Shown here: piece by piece, positions 34,499 through 43,866 of the stretch
How the letters are laid out: the number at the start of each line of letters is the position of its first letter
Numbering within the stretch: position 1 is the stretch's first letter
DNA from: Nitrosospira multiformis
Lineage (GTDB): Bacteria > Pseudomonadota > Gammaproteobacteria > Burkholderiales > Nitrosomonadaceae
NCBI RefSeq assembly: GCF_900110185.1
Contig: NZ_FOCT01000016.1
Location: forward strand, 1 to 60,459
DNA: 60,459 nt
Reading direction: 5' to 3'
Program-made: the position numbers and the translations under genes
Notes under the pieces: generated by a model
What the model was told of the DNA's origin: nothing
Databases searched by the model: none
What the model saw: the letters and a program-made list of their open reading frames with translations, nothing else

Positions 34499-34546
34499 AG
34501 AATATGTGAATTTCGAGACTTTGTCAACTTGTTTATGTTTTAAGTG
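34499..34546 (-). promoter_or_regulatory. Promoter plus conserved upstream box for paralogue 3
   Basis: Minus-strand reading: -35 TTGACA (34522-34527), 17-base spacer, -10 TATTCT (34499-34504), upstream box CACTTAAAACATAAACAAG (34528-34546). Spacing and box match the other two copies at 30063-30110 and 33031-33078. Confidence 0.7.
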
Positions 34547-34549
34547 TAA

Positions 34550-35809
34550 TTAGAATGCGATCCGTCAACTTTTGCTGATTTGGAACTGGATTATTCGCAA
34601 TGGAACCTTCTCCTCAAGGATGGTAATCGGTTCTGGGCCAGCATCGTCATTGATCCAATTCGGGATACCAAGGGCACGCTGATTGGCATTTGCTAAAATC
34701 ACCCGTGACATTACCGAGCGCAAGAAGGCAACCGAGGCTTTGCATGCCAGTGAAGAGCAATTCCGGTTACTGGTCGAGGGCGTGACAGACTACGCGATCT
34801 ATATGTTGTCGGTGGATGGCACCATTACCAATTGGAATCCAGGGGCACGCGGGATCACTGGTTTCACCCGAACTGAAGCCGTTGGCACTCATTTCTCCCG
34901 CTTTTATATAGAGGAAGACAAGGCCGAGGGCTTGCCATTGGTGGCATTACAGACCGCGGAAGCGGAGGGTCGCTTTGAAGGCGAAGGCTGGCGGGTACGG
35001 AAAGATGCTCCAGGCTTTGGGCAAGTGTAGTGATAGGTCCAATTAGAAACGATCTTGGCGATTGATTGGTTTTGCAAAAATCACGCGTGATATCACGGAA
35101 AAGCGAGAGGCCGGGCAGGCGCTGGAGCGTGCCAAAGAAGCCTTGTTCCAGTCCCAGAAACTGGAAGCGATCGGCAAATTGACGGGCGGTATCGCTCACG
35201 ACTTCAATAACCTGCTTAACGTCATTGTCAACGGGATTGGTGGCCCAGGCCGTGGAACCGTTCTTTACCACGAAGGAGGTTGGCAAAGGGTCAGGGTTGG
35301 GGATGAGTCAGGTATACGGGACGATCAAGCAATTCGGCGGGGATATGGTAATTGAGACAACGGTGGGCAGAGGCACTGCTATTTCCCTATTCGTGCCAGC
35401 ACTGGAAGGGGATACGAATGAAGGTTCCGGAAGCCTGGCAAGCGGAAATGAGAAGGCATTGGGGGTGGATGATCAGGCGGATGTTCTGGATATCACCATT
35501 GAATTGTTCCAGAACATGGGCTACGACGTGCTATCCGCAAACACGGGTGAGAATGCACTGGAAATCCTCAAAAAGACGCCGGATATCGATGTTCTATTCA
35601 GTGATGTTGTCATGCCAGGGATGAACGGTATTGATCTTGCCCGAGAGGCACGTATCCTTCTTCCCAATATCAATATCAAAGTAATCTTGGCTTCGGGTTA
35701 TAACTTTCCTGCATCGAGAGCAGAAAATTCTCCCATGGAAAACTTTAGATTTGTAAGGAAGCCTTATCGTATTTCAGAAATAGCCAAAATGCTCCGAATG
35801 GCGGATTAG
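34550..35809 (+). pseudogene. Decayed PAS-hybrid histidine kinase with internal deletion
   Basis: Fragments in several frames: the end of one PAS/PAC (LLLKDGNRFWASIVIDPI), a frameshift at about 34689, a complete PAS (LVEGVTDYAIYMLSVDGTIT), another shift near 35005, then [16 protein letters not shown] and the H box [15 protein letters not shown]. Right after the H box about 200 residues of the ATPase domain are lost, and the frame from 35225 resumes at [20 protein letters not shown] (G2 region). A full receiver domain follows, with the phospho-acceptor in VLFSDVVMPGMNG, ending TAG 35809. There is no start codon, as the frame opens after a TAA. It is nonfunctional as a kinase. Confidence 0.8.
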
Positions 35810-36081
35810 TGTAATTTCCCCATCAGGGACGCCATCTTGGTTGAAAAAGTTTTCCCAAGCCAGAGCAATTTGCTAGGGAGCAAAGGAAAGCTTCGATCAG
35901 CCGTTGAATTTTGCTGGATTGTTTCGCGTGTGCGAAACAATCCATAAGCCACTTGCTAGTTCTTTGTCCACTTCCTCAGCAGGCTCGGCGTTTTAGCGTT
36001 GCTGTTGCTCCAAGCGTAAATATCGCAACCTTCAATCTTAAAGCTATAACTCTTCCCGCGCCTAAGGGTTTGATCGTACGG
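35810..36081. other. Intergenic stretch, nothing recognised
   Basis: About 270 bases between the decayed kinase and the convergent end of gnd. An open frame at 35911-36132 overlaps gnd antisense and is not called. Confidence 0.35.
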
Positions 36082-36987
36082 TTACTCCTTCTTCATTGCA
36101 TGTCCGCCGAACTGATTGCGGAGCGCCGATAGCAGCTTGTCGGAGAACGAATCGGAATCCCGTGATTGCAATCGTTGCAACAACGACAAGGTAATGACAG
36201 GCGCGGCGACGTTCAGGTCTATCGCCTCGGCTACCGTCCAGCGTCCCTCTCCGGAATCGGCAACATAGGGGGCGATACCTTCGAGACCCGGGTTTTTTTC
36301 CAGGGCAGCAGCGGTCAGGTTGAGCAGCCAGGATTGAATCACGCTGCCGTAGCGCCAGATTTCCGCAACCTGATGCAAGTCCAGCTTGAATTCTTCCTTA
36401 TGGTGCATGATTGCAAAACCTTCGCCGTAGGCCTGCATTATTCCGTACTCGATGCCATTGTGGATCATTTTGGTAAAATGACCCGCGCCACATGGACCAA
36501 CGTGACCCCATCCTTTATCTGGGCCGGGAGCAAGAGTTTCAAAGAGGGGTCGCAGGTGTGCCACCACCGCATCGTCGCCGCCCACCATCATGCTGTAGCC
36601 GTTTTCAAGGCCCCAGACACCGCCGCTGGTGCCCACGTCGACATAGTGAATCTGACGCGTTCTGAGCGTTTCCGCCCGGCGCAGAGTATCCTTGTAATCC
36701 GAGTTTCCGCCATCGATGATAACGTCATCAGCCTCCAGCAGCGGCATCAAAATGCCGATGGTTTCATCCACCGGTTTTCCTGACGGAATCATCAGCCAGA
36801 TGATGCGTTGTGGCTTCAATTTACTAACCAGATCCTCCACCGAGGAAGCCGCGACGAGGCCCTTTTCTTCCAACTGCTTCACCGTATCAGTGCTGCGAGC
36901 GTAACCCGCCACCTGGTGTCCCGCCTGCAGCAGCCGTTGCGACATCGCGCCTCCCATTCGCCCCAATCCAATCATTCCCAGTTCCAT
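36082..36987 (-). CDS. gnd: 6-phosphogluconate dehydrogenase (decarboxylating, short type)
   Basis: 301 residues, the short (GntZ/YqeC-like) form; the long form has about 470. Rossmann start MELGMIGLGRMGGAMSQRLL; substrate and cofactor motifs VIDGGNSDYKDT, VGTSGGVWGLENGYSMMVGG and GAGHFTKMIHNGIEYGIMQA with the catalytic Lys. It oxidises 6-phosphogluconate to ribulose-5-phosphate. GGGAGGGATC gives a strong ribosome binding site. It follows tal on the same strand with a 50-base gap, so the two probably form an operon. Confidence 0.93.
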   Translation of the reverse strand: MELGMIGLGRMGGAMSQRLLQAGHQVAGYARSTDTVKQLEEKGLVAASSVEDLVSKLKPQRIIWLMIPSGKPVDETIGILMPLLEADDVIIDGGNSDYKDTLRRAETLRTRQIHYVDVGTSGGVWGLENGYSMMVGGDDAVVAHLRPLFETLAPGPDKGWGHVGPCGAGHFTKMIHNGIEYGIMQAYGEGFAIMHHKEEFKLDLHQVAEIWRYGSVIQSWLLNLTAAALEKNPGLEGIAPYVADSGEGRWTVAEAIDLNVAAPVITLSLLQRLQSRDSDSFSDKLLSALRNQFGGHAMKKE

Positions 36988-37037
36988 GATCCCTCCCTTG
37001 GCAATTGTTCTCTGCTGAATAATAATCTTGGACCGGT

Positions 37038-38171
37038 TCAGGCTGTCTGGTCGCTGGTAGTGAGAATTTCCTGGCGTTTTTTCTTCAGTGAGGCAAGAAG
37101 CTTGTCATAGGATGCAGCGAACGAATCGACCCCATCATTTTGAAGTTTTTCGGTAACTGCGTTGAGATCGATCCCCAGCTCCTTAAGCTGCACCACGTCG
37201 GCTTCAGCTTGTGCGAGTCCTTTTCCAAGAGTTTCGCTAACCCGCCCGTGATCCCGGAATGCTTCCAGCGTTTTGAGTGGCATCGTATTGATGGTGTCGG
37301 GGCCGACCAATTCCTCGACGTACAACACATCTGAATATGCGGGATTTTTTGTGCTGGTGCTGGCCCACAATGGCCGCTGGACGTGTACGCCTTTTTTGCG
37401 CCAGCAACTAAATGGCTCTCCGTAAAATGTCTCACGGAAGCGTTGATAGGCAAGTTTGGCATTGGCAATGGCAATTTTCCCGCGCAAGGCGAGCGCTTCC
37501 TGGGTGCCGATCTTTTCCAGCATGGGATCGATTATGTTATCCACCCGGCTGACGAAAAACGAGGCGACCGAAACAGGCCATATTTTGTTTCCGCCGGGCG
37601 AATAAGCATCCCGGCGTTCAAGCCCCGTAATGTACGCATGTGCCACGGCCTCATAGTGGTACAGAGAAAACATCAGGGTGACATTGACGTTGATGCCTTC
37701 GCTTATCAGTTGCTCAATTGCTGGAATTCCCTCGGGGGTGGCGGGAATTTTAATCATGAGATTGGGCCGCTCCACGGCTTGCCATAAGCGCTTGGCTTCC
37801 GCGATGCTGCCTCCGGTATCACGTGCCAAGTGGGGTGATACCTCCAGGCTGACGTACCCGTCTCCCCCATGGGTTTCATCATATACGGGCCGCAACACAT
37901 CTGCAGCCATGCGAATATCCTCGATAGCCAGCGCCTCGAACAGGGTCTTTTCGGTTTGTTTTTCATTGGTCCGCAATAGCTGGCGCAGCGCGTTGTCGTA
38001 AGCATCGCTGTGCCCGATTGCCTGCTCGAAAATAGTGGGATTGCTTGTCAGGCCATGCAGCTTGTCCCCGGTTACCAGGCGCTGCAGTTGCCCACTCTTG
38101 ATGAGGTCGCGGCTGATCGAATCCAGCCAGATGGCTTGTCTGCATTGCAATAGCTGTTCCAATGGGTTCAT
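37038..38171 (-). CDS. tal: Transaldolase
   Basis: 377 residues, the size of the longer bacterial transaldolases. Motifs: KLHGLTSNPTIFEQAIGHSD, YVSLEVSPHLA, LMIKIPATPEGIPAIEQLIS with the Schiff-base Lys, INVNVTLMFSLYHYEAVAHA, and SVASFFVSRVDNIID. It transfers dihydroxyacetone units in the non-oxidative pentose-phosphate pathway. Upstream of gnd on the same strand. The C-terminal region after about 300 ends KKKRQEILTTSDQTA. Confidence 0.94.
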   Translation of the reverse strand: MNPLEQLLQCRQAIWLDSISRDLIKSGQLQRLVTGDKLHGLTSNPTIFEQAIGHSDAYDNALRQLLRTNEKQTEKTLFEALAIEDIRMAADVLRPVYDETHGGDGYVSLEVSPHLARDTGGSIAEAKRLWQAVERPNLMIKIPATPEGIPAIEQLISEGINVNVTLMFSLYHYEAVAHAYITGLERRDAYSPGGNKIWPVSVASFFVSRVDNIIDPMLEKIGTQEALALRGKIAIANAKLAYQRFRETFYGEPFSCWRKKGVHVQRPLWASTSTKNPAYSDVLYVEELVGPDTINTMPLKTLEAFRDHGRVSETLGKGLAQAEADVVQLKELGIDLNAVTEKLQNDGVDSFAASYDKLLASLKKKRQEILTTSDQTA

Positions 38172-38410
38172 GTATTGTCCTCCGGAAGCGTGGCGCCGCT
38201 ACAGTGAGCGGCGGAGTGGATGACGTCATGGATTCGGAAATCAGTATTCCATGACTGGAGCGCGCTAATCTTGCTATTTTTTGCGTGCGTGCAGGGGTTG
38301 TAGTGAGTACCCCAAGTAAAGCACAAAATTAGGACAACGCAATTGCTTCACCATTCAAATTTATTTTCGGGACAAGCTTTTGGAGAACCGGCGTATAGAA
38401 AAAGATAATG

Positions 38411-39205
38411 TCAAAAGTGATTTTTCCATTCCCGGATGGCGGCAAATACGCTGACACGATCGTTTAGCGGTTTCCCCGCATGGCTGCTGGCGCTTTCGAT
38501 GACTTCCACTTCAGTACAGCGCAGGAACGGATTGGTCGCTTTTTCCAGCGCAATGGTGGAGGGCAGGGTGGGCAGGCCTTCGTTACGCAATTTTTCGGCT
38601 TCCACTTCGCGCTTCGCCAATGCTTGATTGCCAGGTTCGACTGTTCTTGCGAAGCGGATATTGCTGAGCGTGTATTCATGGCCGCAATAGATCAGCGTGT
38701 CCTTGGGCAAATCCGCCAGTTTTTCCAGTGAGTCGACCATTTGCTGCGCTGTACCTTCGAACAACCGTCCGCACCCGCAGCCAAACAGGGTATCACCACA
38801 AAAGAGCATGTTTGCGCCATAATAGGCGATATGTCCGGAGGTGTGGCCAGGGATATCGAGCACCCGGAAGCTGAGTGAGAATTCCGGAAGATATACACAG
38901 CCTTCTTCGTTTTCTATATCACTGCATTCCTTGAGACGATGGGTGAGCGTCGGAATTGATTCTTTCGCCGGACCAAAGACGGGTACGGCAAATTCCCGCA
39001 ACAGTTCAGCATTTCCGCCCACGTGATCGGGATGGTGATGAGTATTGAGAATGGCGATGAGCTTCAGCTTTTCGCGGCTCAGATAATCCAGAACAGGGGA
39101 CGCATCGCCAGGGTCTATAACGGCAGCATGGTAATGATCGCGGATGAGCCAGATGTAATTGTCCTTGAAAGCGTGAATCGGAACGATATTGGGAGTAGTA
39201 GTCAT
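38411..39205 (-). CDS. gloB: Hydroxyacylglutathione hydrolase (glyoxalase II)
   Basis: 264 residues, MBL fold. The metal motif is LNTHHHPDHVGGN, then DIPGHTSGHIAYYG, LFCGDTLFGCGCGRLFEGTA and CGHEYTLSNIRFA, the usual glyoxalase II set. It hydrolyses S-lactoylglutathione in methylglyoxal detoxification. Divergent from the methyltransferase/rnhA/dnaQ genes, an arrangement common in proteobacteria. The C-terminal domain (about 170-264) carries LPTLPSTIALEKATNPFLRC. Confidence 0.95.
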   Translation of the reverse strand: MTTTPNIVPIHAFKDNYIWLIRDHYHAAVIDPGDASPVLDYLSREKLKLIAILNTHHHPDHVGGNAELLREFAVPVFGPAKESIPTLTHRLKECSDIENEEGCVYLPEFSLSFRVLDIPGHTSGHIAYYGANMLFCGDTLFGCGCGRLFEGTAQQMVDSLEKLADLPKDTLIYCGHEYTLSNIRFARTVEPGNQALAKREVEAEKLRNEGLPTLPSTIALEKATNPFLRCTEVEVIESASSHAGKPLNDRVSVFAAIREWKNHF

Positions 39206-39363
39206 GATGGGCGCTATTCAGGTATTTTGGGGCGGCTAGCAGCCGGCGGAGGTGCCCGAAGGGTGAGCAACAAGTCAGGCAGATTTCTGCTGATTCATGA
39301 GCTGAGAGATTTTACATGATCGAGTCATAGACACTCCTGGTTGAACGCCAGTTGACGCTAAAT

Positions 39364-40143
39364 ATGCAAACCAAAAGTATAGTCGAGTGGTTTGAAACCT
39401 GCCTGGGTCAGTATCTGCTGGAACGGGAGCAAAAATATTTCGATAGGGCGGTGGCAAACGTATTCGGTTACAACGCCATGCAGATCGGGTTTCCGCAATA
39501 CGATTTCCTGCACACAAACCGTATGCCGCTCAAGTTTTGTGCGGCCCCTGAAAAAGGAGCTGACGTTCTTGCCACTCCTGATTTTCTGCCGATCGAAACG
39601 AACAGCACCGATCTCGTGCTTATGCCCCATATGCTCGAATTCAGCTCCAATCCTCATCAGATACTTCGGGAAGTGCAGCGGGTACTGATGCCGGAAGGCA
39701 ACCTTATTATCTCCGGTTTCAATCCCCGCAGCCTCTGGGGCATAAGAGGTTTGTTCGGCTCGCCGCGGGAGGGGAGTTTTCCATGGCGGGGTAATTTCAT
39801 CGCGTTGCCACGGCTCAAGGATTGGCTGACATTATTGGATTTTGAAATCACGGAAGATCGCCAATGCTGCTACGCACCCCCATTCAGTCAGGAGAAATGG
39901 CTGACGCGTTTTCATTTCATGGAGGAAGCAGGAGACCGCTGGGGGCGCTTCTCCGGGGGCGTCTATTTCCTCACCGCAGTCAAGCGTGTCCATGGCATGC
40001 GCGTTATCAAGCCTGAATGGAAAGAAGTGCGGGCGAGGAGGAGAGCAATGTCGCCGATTGCACCCCAGATCAAAGGCACAGCTGCCGCGAATGAGCCACG
40101 CAGGGCTGCGCGCAGTGGAATTTTACCGCGAGGCGAGAAGTGA
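39364..40143 (+). CDS. SAM-dependent methyltransferase of the gloB-rnhA cluster
   Basis: About 259 residues. The N-terminus [20 protein letters not shown] and the middle [20 protein letters not shown], then [20 protein letters not shown], match the methyltransferase-11-like protein commonly found between gloB and rnhA. Motif I is weak, and the substrate is unknown. ATG 39364 is chosen; TTG 39352 would add four residues. The stop overlaps the rnhA start (GTGA). The Arg-rich C-terminus ([10 protein letters not shown]) may be disordered. Confidence 0.85.
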   Translation: MQTKSIVEWFETCLGQYLLEREQKYFDRAVANVFGYNAMQIGFPQYDFLHTNRMPLKFCAAPEKGADVLATPDFLPIETNSTDLVLMPHMLEFSSNPHQILREVQRVLMPEGNLIISGFNPRSLWGIRGLFGSPREGSFPWRGNFIALPRLKDWLTLLDFEITEDRQCCYAPPFSQEKWLTRFHFMEEAGDRWGRFSGGVYFLTAVKRVHGMRVIKPEWKEVRARRRAMSPIAPQIKGTAAANEPRRAARSGILPRGEK

Positions 40144-40607
40144 AAGTGAAACACGCCGAGGTAGTCGAAATATTTACCGATGGAGCGTGCAAGGGGAATC
40201 CGGGGGTGGGCGGGTGGGGCGCCTTGCTGCAATACAACGGGCATAGACGCGAATTATTCGGTGGAGAGAAAATGACCACCAATAATCGCATGGAGCTGCT
40301 CGCTGTCATCCGAGCGCTGGAAGCGCTGACCAAGCCGTGTGAAGTACGCTTGCACACCGACTCGTTGTATGTACAGAAGGGTATCAGCGAGTGGATACAC
40401 GCCTGGAAAAAGCGCGATTGGCGTACCGCCGACAAAAAACCGGTAAAAAATGATGACTTGTGGAGAGAACTCGATCTGCTGACGCAGCGCCACAAAATAG
40501 AATGGCTATGGGTGCGGGGGCATTCGGGCCATGATGGCAACGAATATGCCGATATGCTTGCCAATCGAGGCGTTCAGACGGCGCTGCGGGGTGTTTCCGC
40601 AAATTAG
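40140..40607 (+). CDS. rnhA: Ribonuclease HI
   Basis: 155 residues from GTG 40140. All four catalytic acids of the family are visible: Asp in [11 protein letters not shown], Glu in [13 protein letters not shown], Asp in LHTDSLYV and the late Asp in [11 protein letters not shown], along with the GHSGHDGN loop. It degrades RNA in RNA-DNA hybrids. The start overlaps the methyltransferase stop, so translation is coupled. dnaQ follows, as in many proteobacteria. Confidence 0.95.
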   Translation: MKVKHAEVVEIFTDGACKGNPGVGGWGALLQYNGHRRELFGGEKMTTNNRMELLAVIRALEALTKPCEVRLHTDSLYVQKGISEWIHAWKKRDWRTADKKPVKNDDLWRELDLLTQRHKIEWLWVRGHSGHDGNEYADMLANRGVQTALRGVSAN

Positions 40608-40725
40608 ACGGATAGCCACCCGCTCAATCTTCTGAAAGTCATTCAGCCGGGAGTGAGTTTCTGTAAGACAAAGAGGGAAGAGTTAAACCGGGTGATTATC
40701 CGCAATACAAGAGAAAGGCTGGTTG

Positions 40726-41433
40726 ATGCGGCAGATTTTCATAGATACGGAAACCACAGGACTCGAGCCTAAGCTGGGTCATCGAATTATCGAAATCGGA
40801 GCGGTGGAAATGATGAGCCGGCGATTGACAGGACGACGCTTCCATCATTATCTCAATCCGGAACGCGAGATCGAGGAGGGCGCCTTGCAGGTGCATGGAA
40901 TAACCAGCGAATTCCTTCTTGACAAGCGAAGATTCGCTGACGTCGTGCACGAGCTGCTCGAGTTCATCGATGGCGCCGAGCTGATCATGCATAATGCAGC
41001 GTTCGACGTCGCATTCCTTGACCATGAGCTGGGGCTTGCCAGCTTGCCGGCTCTCTGCGAATGTTGCCACTCGGTGACCGATACCTTAAAAATGGCGAAA
41101 GAGCTGTTTCCCGGTAAAAGGAACAGTCTGGATGCGTTGTGTGAGCGGTACGAGGTGGATAACTCGCGGCGCGCGCTGCACGGTGCGCTGCTGGATGCGG
41201 AACTGCTTGCGGAAGTTTATCTTGCCATGACGCGCGGGCAGGAGAGCCTGCTCATGGAACTCGAAGCGCCATCGCCGCTTGATCTCGATATCAGTAGTCT
41301 GCATGATTTGCAACTGGTCGTCCTGCCTGCCAGCGCCGAAGAACTGGAAGCGCACGCCCGTCAACTGGAAATGATCGAAAAGGAAAGCAAGGGTAAATGC
41401 CTATGGATGCGGCTTATTCCGGCAGAGGTTTAA
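40726..41433 (+). CDS. dnaQ: DNA polymerase III epsilon subunit (proofreading exonuclease)
   Basis: 235 residues. ExoI motif FIDTETTGLEPKLGHRIIEI, ExoII region NAAFDVAFLDHELG, and ExoIII HGALLDAELLAEVYLAM, giving the DEDDh set. The C-terminal tail binds the alpha subunit. ATG 40726 is preferred, with TTG 40723 one codon upstream. GAGAAAGG is the ribosome binding site. The stop overlaps by four bases with the converging gene at 41430. Confidence 0.95.
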   Translation: MRQIFIDTETTGLEPKLGHRIIEIGAVEMMSRRLTGRRFHHYLNPEREIEEGALQVHGITSEFLLDKRRFADVVHELLEFIDGAELIMHNAAFDVAFLDHELGLASLPALCECCHSVTDTLKMAKELFPGKRNSLDALCERYEVDNSRRALHGALLDAELLAEVYLAMTRGQESLLMELEAPSPLDLDISSLHDLQLVVLPASAEELEAHARQLEMIEKESKGKCLWMRLIPAEV

Positions 41434-41945
41434 CGTTTAAAGTCATAGTAGTAGTGATCGCGAACCTTACCTGCCCATCGCTGAAAGATCTGCCTCAATG
41501 CATCTTTTGCGGTACCTTTGATTTCGGGTGGCGGAATAGAGTGGACAAATACATCGGAAACACCGTTATCGAAAACACCACCCGAAATCCCATTTTCGCG
41601 AAAGACTAGAATAGGAAGACGCAGTCCAAAGAGAATGCCGGATTCCAAGTGATTCCATGCGGTGGGAAACGGGGTTGGTACGCTGACCCGCTTCTCATCC
41701 GGAGTACCCGGCTTGATTATTCCGATCTCAGCACGAAATTGTTCGAACCCAAGTACGATGCCTCCCGAGCAGTGTCGAGCAATCAGAAGGACTTCACGCA
41801 ATGGAAGCTCGGTGGGGTAATCCGAACGTCCTAAGGCACGAGGTTCCAAATCGTTGTCTTCAAGCTGCCGAATGAGGACCGCACGGGCAGCCGCCTGTGA
41901 TGGAGATAAGGTGGTAGGGGAAGAAACGAATACAGGTATTTTCAT
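41430..41945 (-). CDS. TIR/nucleoside-deoxyribosyltransferase-like protein, function unknown
   Basis: 171 residues. The N-terminal strand is MKIPVFVSSPTTLSPSQAAA, then SDYPTELPLREVLLIARHCS and GGIVLGFEQF, and later AWNHLESGILFGLRLPILVF with a conserved-looking Glu, ending in GGVFDNGVSDVFVH. This order of strands and a Glu before a 'P-I-L-V' strand resembles TIR-like and deoxyribosyltransferase-like Rossmann folds that act on nucleotides or NAD+. The fold call is from pattern only. It is unpaired with any defence gene; the nearest same-strand gene is a radical SAM protein. Confidence 0.5.
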   Translation of the reverse strand: MKIPVFVSSPTTLSPSQAAARAVLIRQLEDNDLEPRALGRSDYPTELPLREVLLIARHCSGGIVLGFEQFRAEIGIIKPGTPDEKRVSVPTPFPTAWNHLESGILFGLRLPILVFRENGISGGVFDNGVSDVFVHSIPPPEIKGTAKDALRQIFQRWAGKVRDHYYYDFKR

Positions 41946-42075
41946 GCTGAGGACTGAGAATTGGCAGCAGTGAATGGGGCGTATGATTAATGAATAGTGT
42001 GATGAGATGTTTTTGAAGAAAGATTTCTGACAGGATGTTCCGAGCGTTTAAGTTGATTATCAAAACAGGGAGCTA

Positions 42076-43311
42076 TTAAAATAACTCGAATTGGCCAGTG
42101 CCTTTTGGCTTTTTGTCATTTGCTTTGCTGCTAACTTCTGGAAGTGTCACTGACTTTATTGAGTTGGTAATGGCAGGCGCACGGAAACGCGAGCTATCCA
42201 GTCTCTTGAAACGGCGCGAATGGGCATTGAGCCCCAGGCGTTTCACCGTTTTGTCGAATCGCTGCCGAATCAAGTCGGCCCAGATCCCCTCGCCGCGCAT
42301 GCGCCTACCGAAGCTCGAATCGTAATCCTTGCCACCCCTGATGTCGCGTATCCGGCTCATGACCCGGGCAGCGCGATCAGGAAAATGGGCTTCCAGCCAC
42401 TGCCTGAACAGCGGGCTGATTTCCCAGGGCAGGCGCAACATGACATAGCCTGCATTGATTGCTCCGGCTTCTGCTGCTGCCGTCAGTACTCGCTCCAGAT
42501 CGGGCTCGGTGACAAACGGAATCACCGGTGCAACGCTGACGCCGACCGGAATTCCGGCATCGGCCAGCGTGCGAATCGTCCGTAGACGGCGTGCTGGAGC
42601 ACTTGCCCGCGGTTCGAGCGTGCGCGCAACCGCAGGATCGAGAGTGGTGATTGTCACCGCGGCCACAGCCAATCGTCTTGAAGCCATATCGGAGAGCAAA
42701 TCCATGTCGCGCTCCATCAGCGATGACTTGGAAATCAGCGCGACCGGATGTTCGCACTCACGTAGCACTTCCAGCACGCGCCGTGTCAACCGCAAGTCGC
42801 GCTCGCAGGGCTGGTATGCGTCCGTATTGACGCCGAGCGCGATGGGTTCCGGCACATACGATTGTTTTGCCAGCTCCCGTCTCAAAAGCTCCGGCGCATT
42901 GATCTTGGCAAATATTTTCCTTTCGAAATCCAGCCCAGGCGACAATCCCAGGTAACTGTGAGTGGGGCGCGCGAAACAGTAGATGCACCCATGTTCGCAT
43001 CCGCGATAAGGATTGAGCGAAATACTGAACGGCACATCCGGCGATTGATTGCGGCTTAGTATGGTTTTGGCATGTTCCTCGATGATCTGGGTCTTCCATG
43101 TCAAGCTTGTATCCGGCTCGTCATCTTCTGTCTTGTCTCTGTCGGCGGTTCCGATGATACCGCCATTTCCCCAGCCATCATCGATGGCTTCACGCGTCCA
43201 TTGCTCGTACCGCCCCTGGAGATTGGATACCGCTCCTCTTCCTTTCTTTGCTTTCAAGGGGGGCTGCACAAATGGCAGCTCAGCTTCCCTGTGTGAATCA
43301 GCGTCGGACAT
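42076..43311 (-). CDS. Radical SAM protein, PA0069 (SPL-like) family
   Basis: 411 residues. The cluster motif is NPYRGCEHGCIYCFARPTHS, with CxxxCxxC near residue 100-110. The preamble PDVPFSISLNPYRGCEHGCI and the following LDFERKIFAKINAPELLRRE are typical of the PA0069 family, distant relatives of spore photoproduct lyase. The 4Fe-4S cluster cleaves SAM to make a radical; the substrate is unknown. Later GVSVAPVIPFVTEPDLERVL fits the TIM barrel. The N-terminus is polar and disordered. Confidence 0.9.
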   Translation of the reverse strand: MSDADSHREAELPFVQPPLKAKKGRGAVSNLQGRYEQWTREAIDDGWGNGGIIGTADRDKTEDDEPDTSLTWKTQIIEEHAKTILSRNQSPDVPFSISLNPYRGCEHGCIYCFARPTHSYLGLSPGLDFERKIFAKINAPELLRRELAKQSYVPEPIALGVNTDAYQPCERDLRLTRRVLEVLRECEHPVALISKSSLMERDMDLLSDMASRRLAVAAVTITTLDPAVARTLEPRASAPARRLRTIRTLADAGIPVGVSVAPVIPFVTEPDLERVLTAAAEAGAINAGYVMLRLPWEISPLFRQWLEAHFPDRAARVMSRIRDIRGGKDYDSSFGRRMRGEGIWADLIRQRFDKTVKRLGLNAHSRRFKRLDSSRFRAPAITNSIKSVTLPEVSSKANDKKPKGTGQFELF

Positions 43312-43386
43312 GGGAGTGCATTAGAAATAGACGTTGTATGGCCATGGTTAGAAGCGATGAAATGAGGCTCGATCCCCAGGCATACG

Positions 43387-43776
43387 TTATTCGCTTGTGT
43401 TTGGTTTATCGCTTCCGAGGAGCATCGATTTTAGTCCGAGATAGCGTGGAGGCGGTTCGGGGATAGGCTCAGGAGTGAGTTTTGCCAGTTCTTCTTCCAG
43501 TTGCGTAGTGCGCTGCTCCAGGGCAGCCTTGTCTTCCTCCAGTTTGCTCACCTGTCTGCGCAGACGAGCACTCACCCATTGATTCTTGATTAGACTGGGC
43601 CACGACAACAAGACAGAAATGGTTGCTCCTATGCCTGCCGCAATCACCAGCATCATGGCGAGCGAACTATCGAAGCTCCATATGCCAAATGTCACTGTCA
43701 CAATCATATCGTTTTGCAGAGCGAATGCTATGGAAATAATGGCGAGGGCTAGGGCGAATATCAAATAATATTGCAT
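43387..43776 (-). CDS. LapA-domain (DUF1049) inner-membrane protein
   Basis: About 129 residues from ATG 43776. Two membrane helices (YYLIFALALAIISIAFALQN and AMMLVIAAGIGATISVLLSW), then a cytoplasmic coiled coil (RRQVSKLEEDKAALEQRTTQ), then a Pro-rich tail. The first helix followed by NDMIVTVTFGIWSFDSSLAM is the LapA/YciS pattern. In E. coli the LapA/LapB pair controls LPS synthesis via LpxC. No lapB is adjacent here. Confidence 0.75.
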   Translation of the reverse strand: MQYYLIFALALAIISIAFALQNDMIVTVTFGIWSFDSSLAMMLVIAAGIGATISVLLSWPSLIKNQWVSARLRRQVSKLEEDKAALEQRTTQLEEELAKLTPEPIPEPPPRYLGLKSMLLGSDKPNTSE

Positions 43777-43866
43777 GATTTTTCCCGCAATAATTGGTCG
43801 GTCAGGGATCGGCGGAAACAGGAATAAGCTTAACACTAAACATATTATGACGAGAAAACCAATCCA

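Noticed and set aside
35911..36132. 73-codon plus-strand frame ending inside gnd
   Set aside because: Antisense to gnd, with no ribosome binding site.
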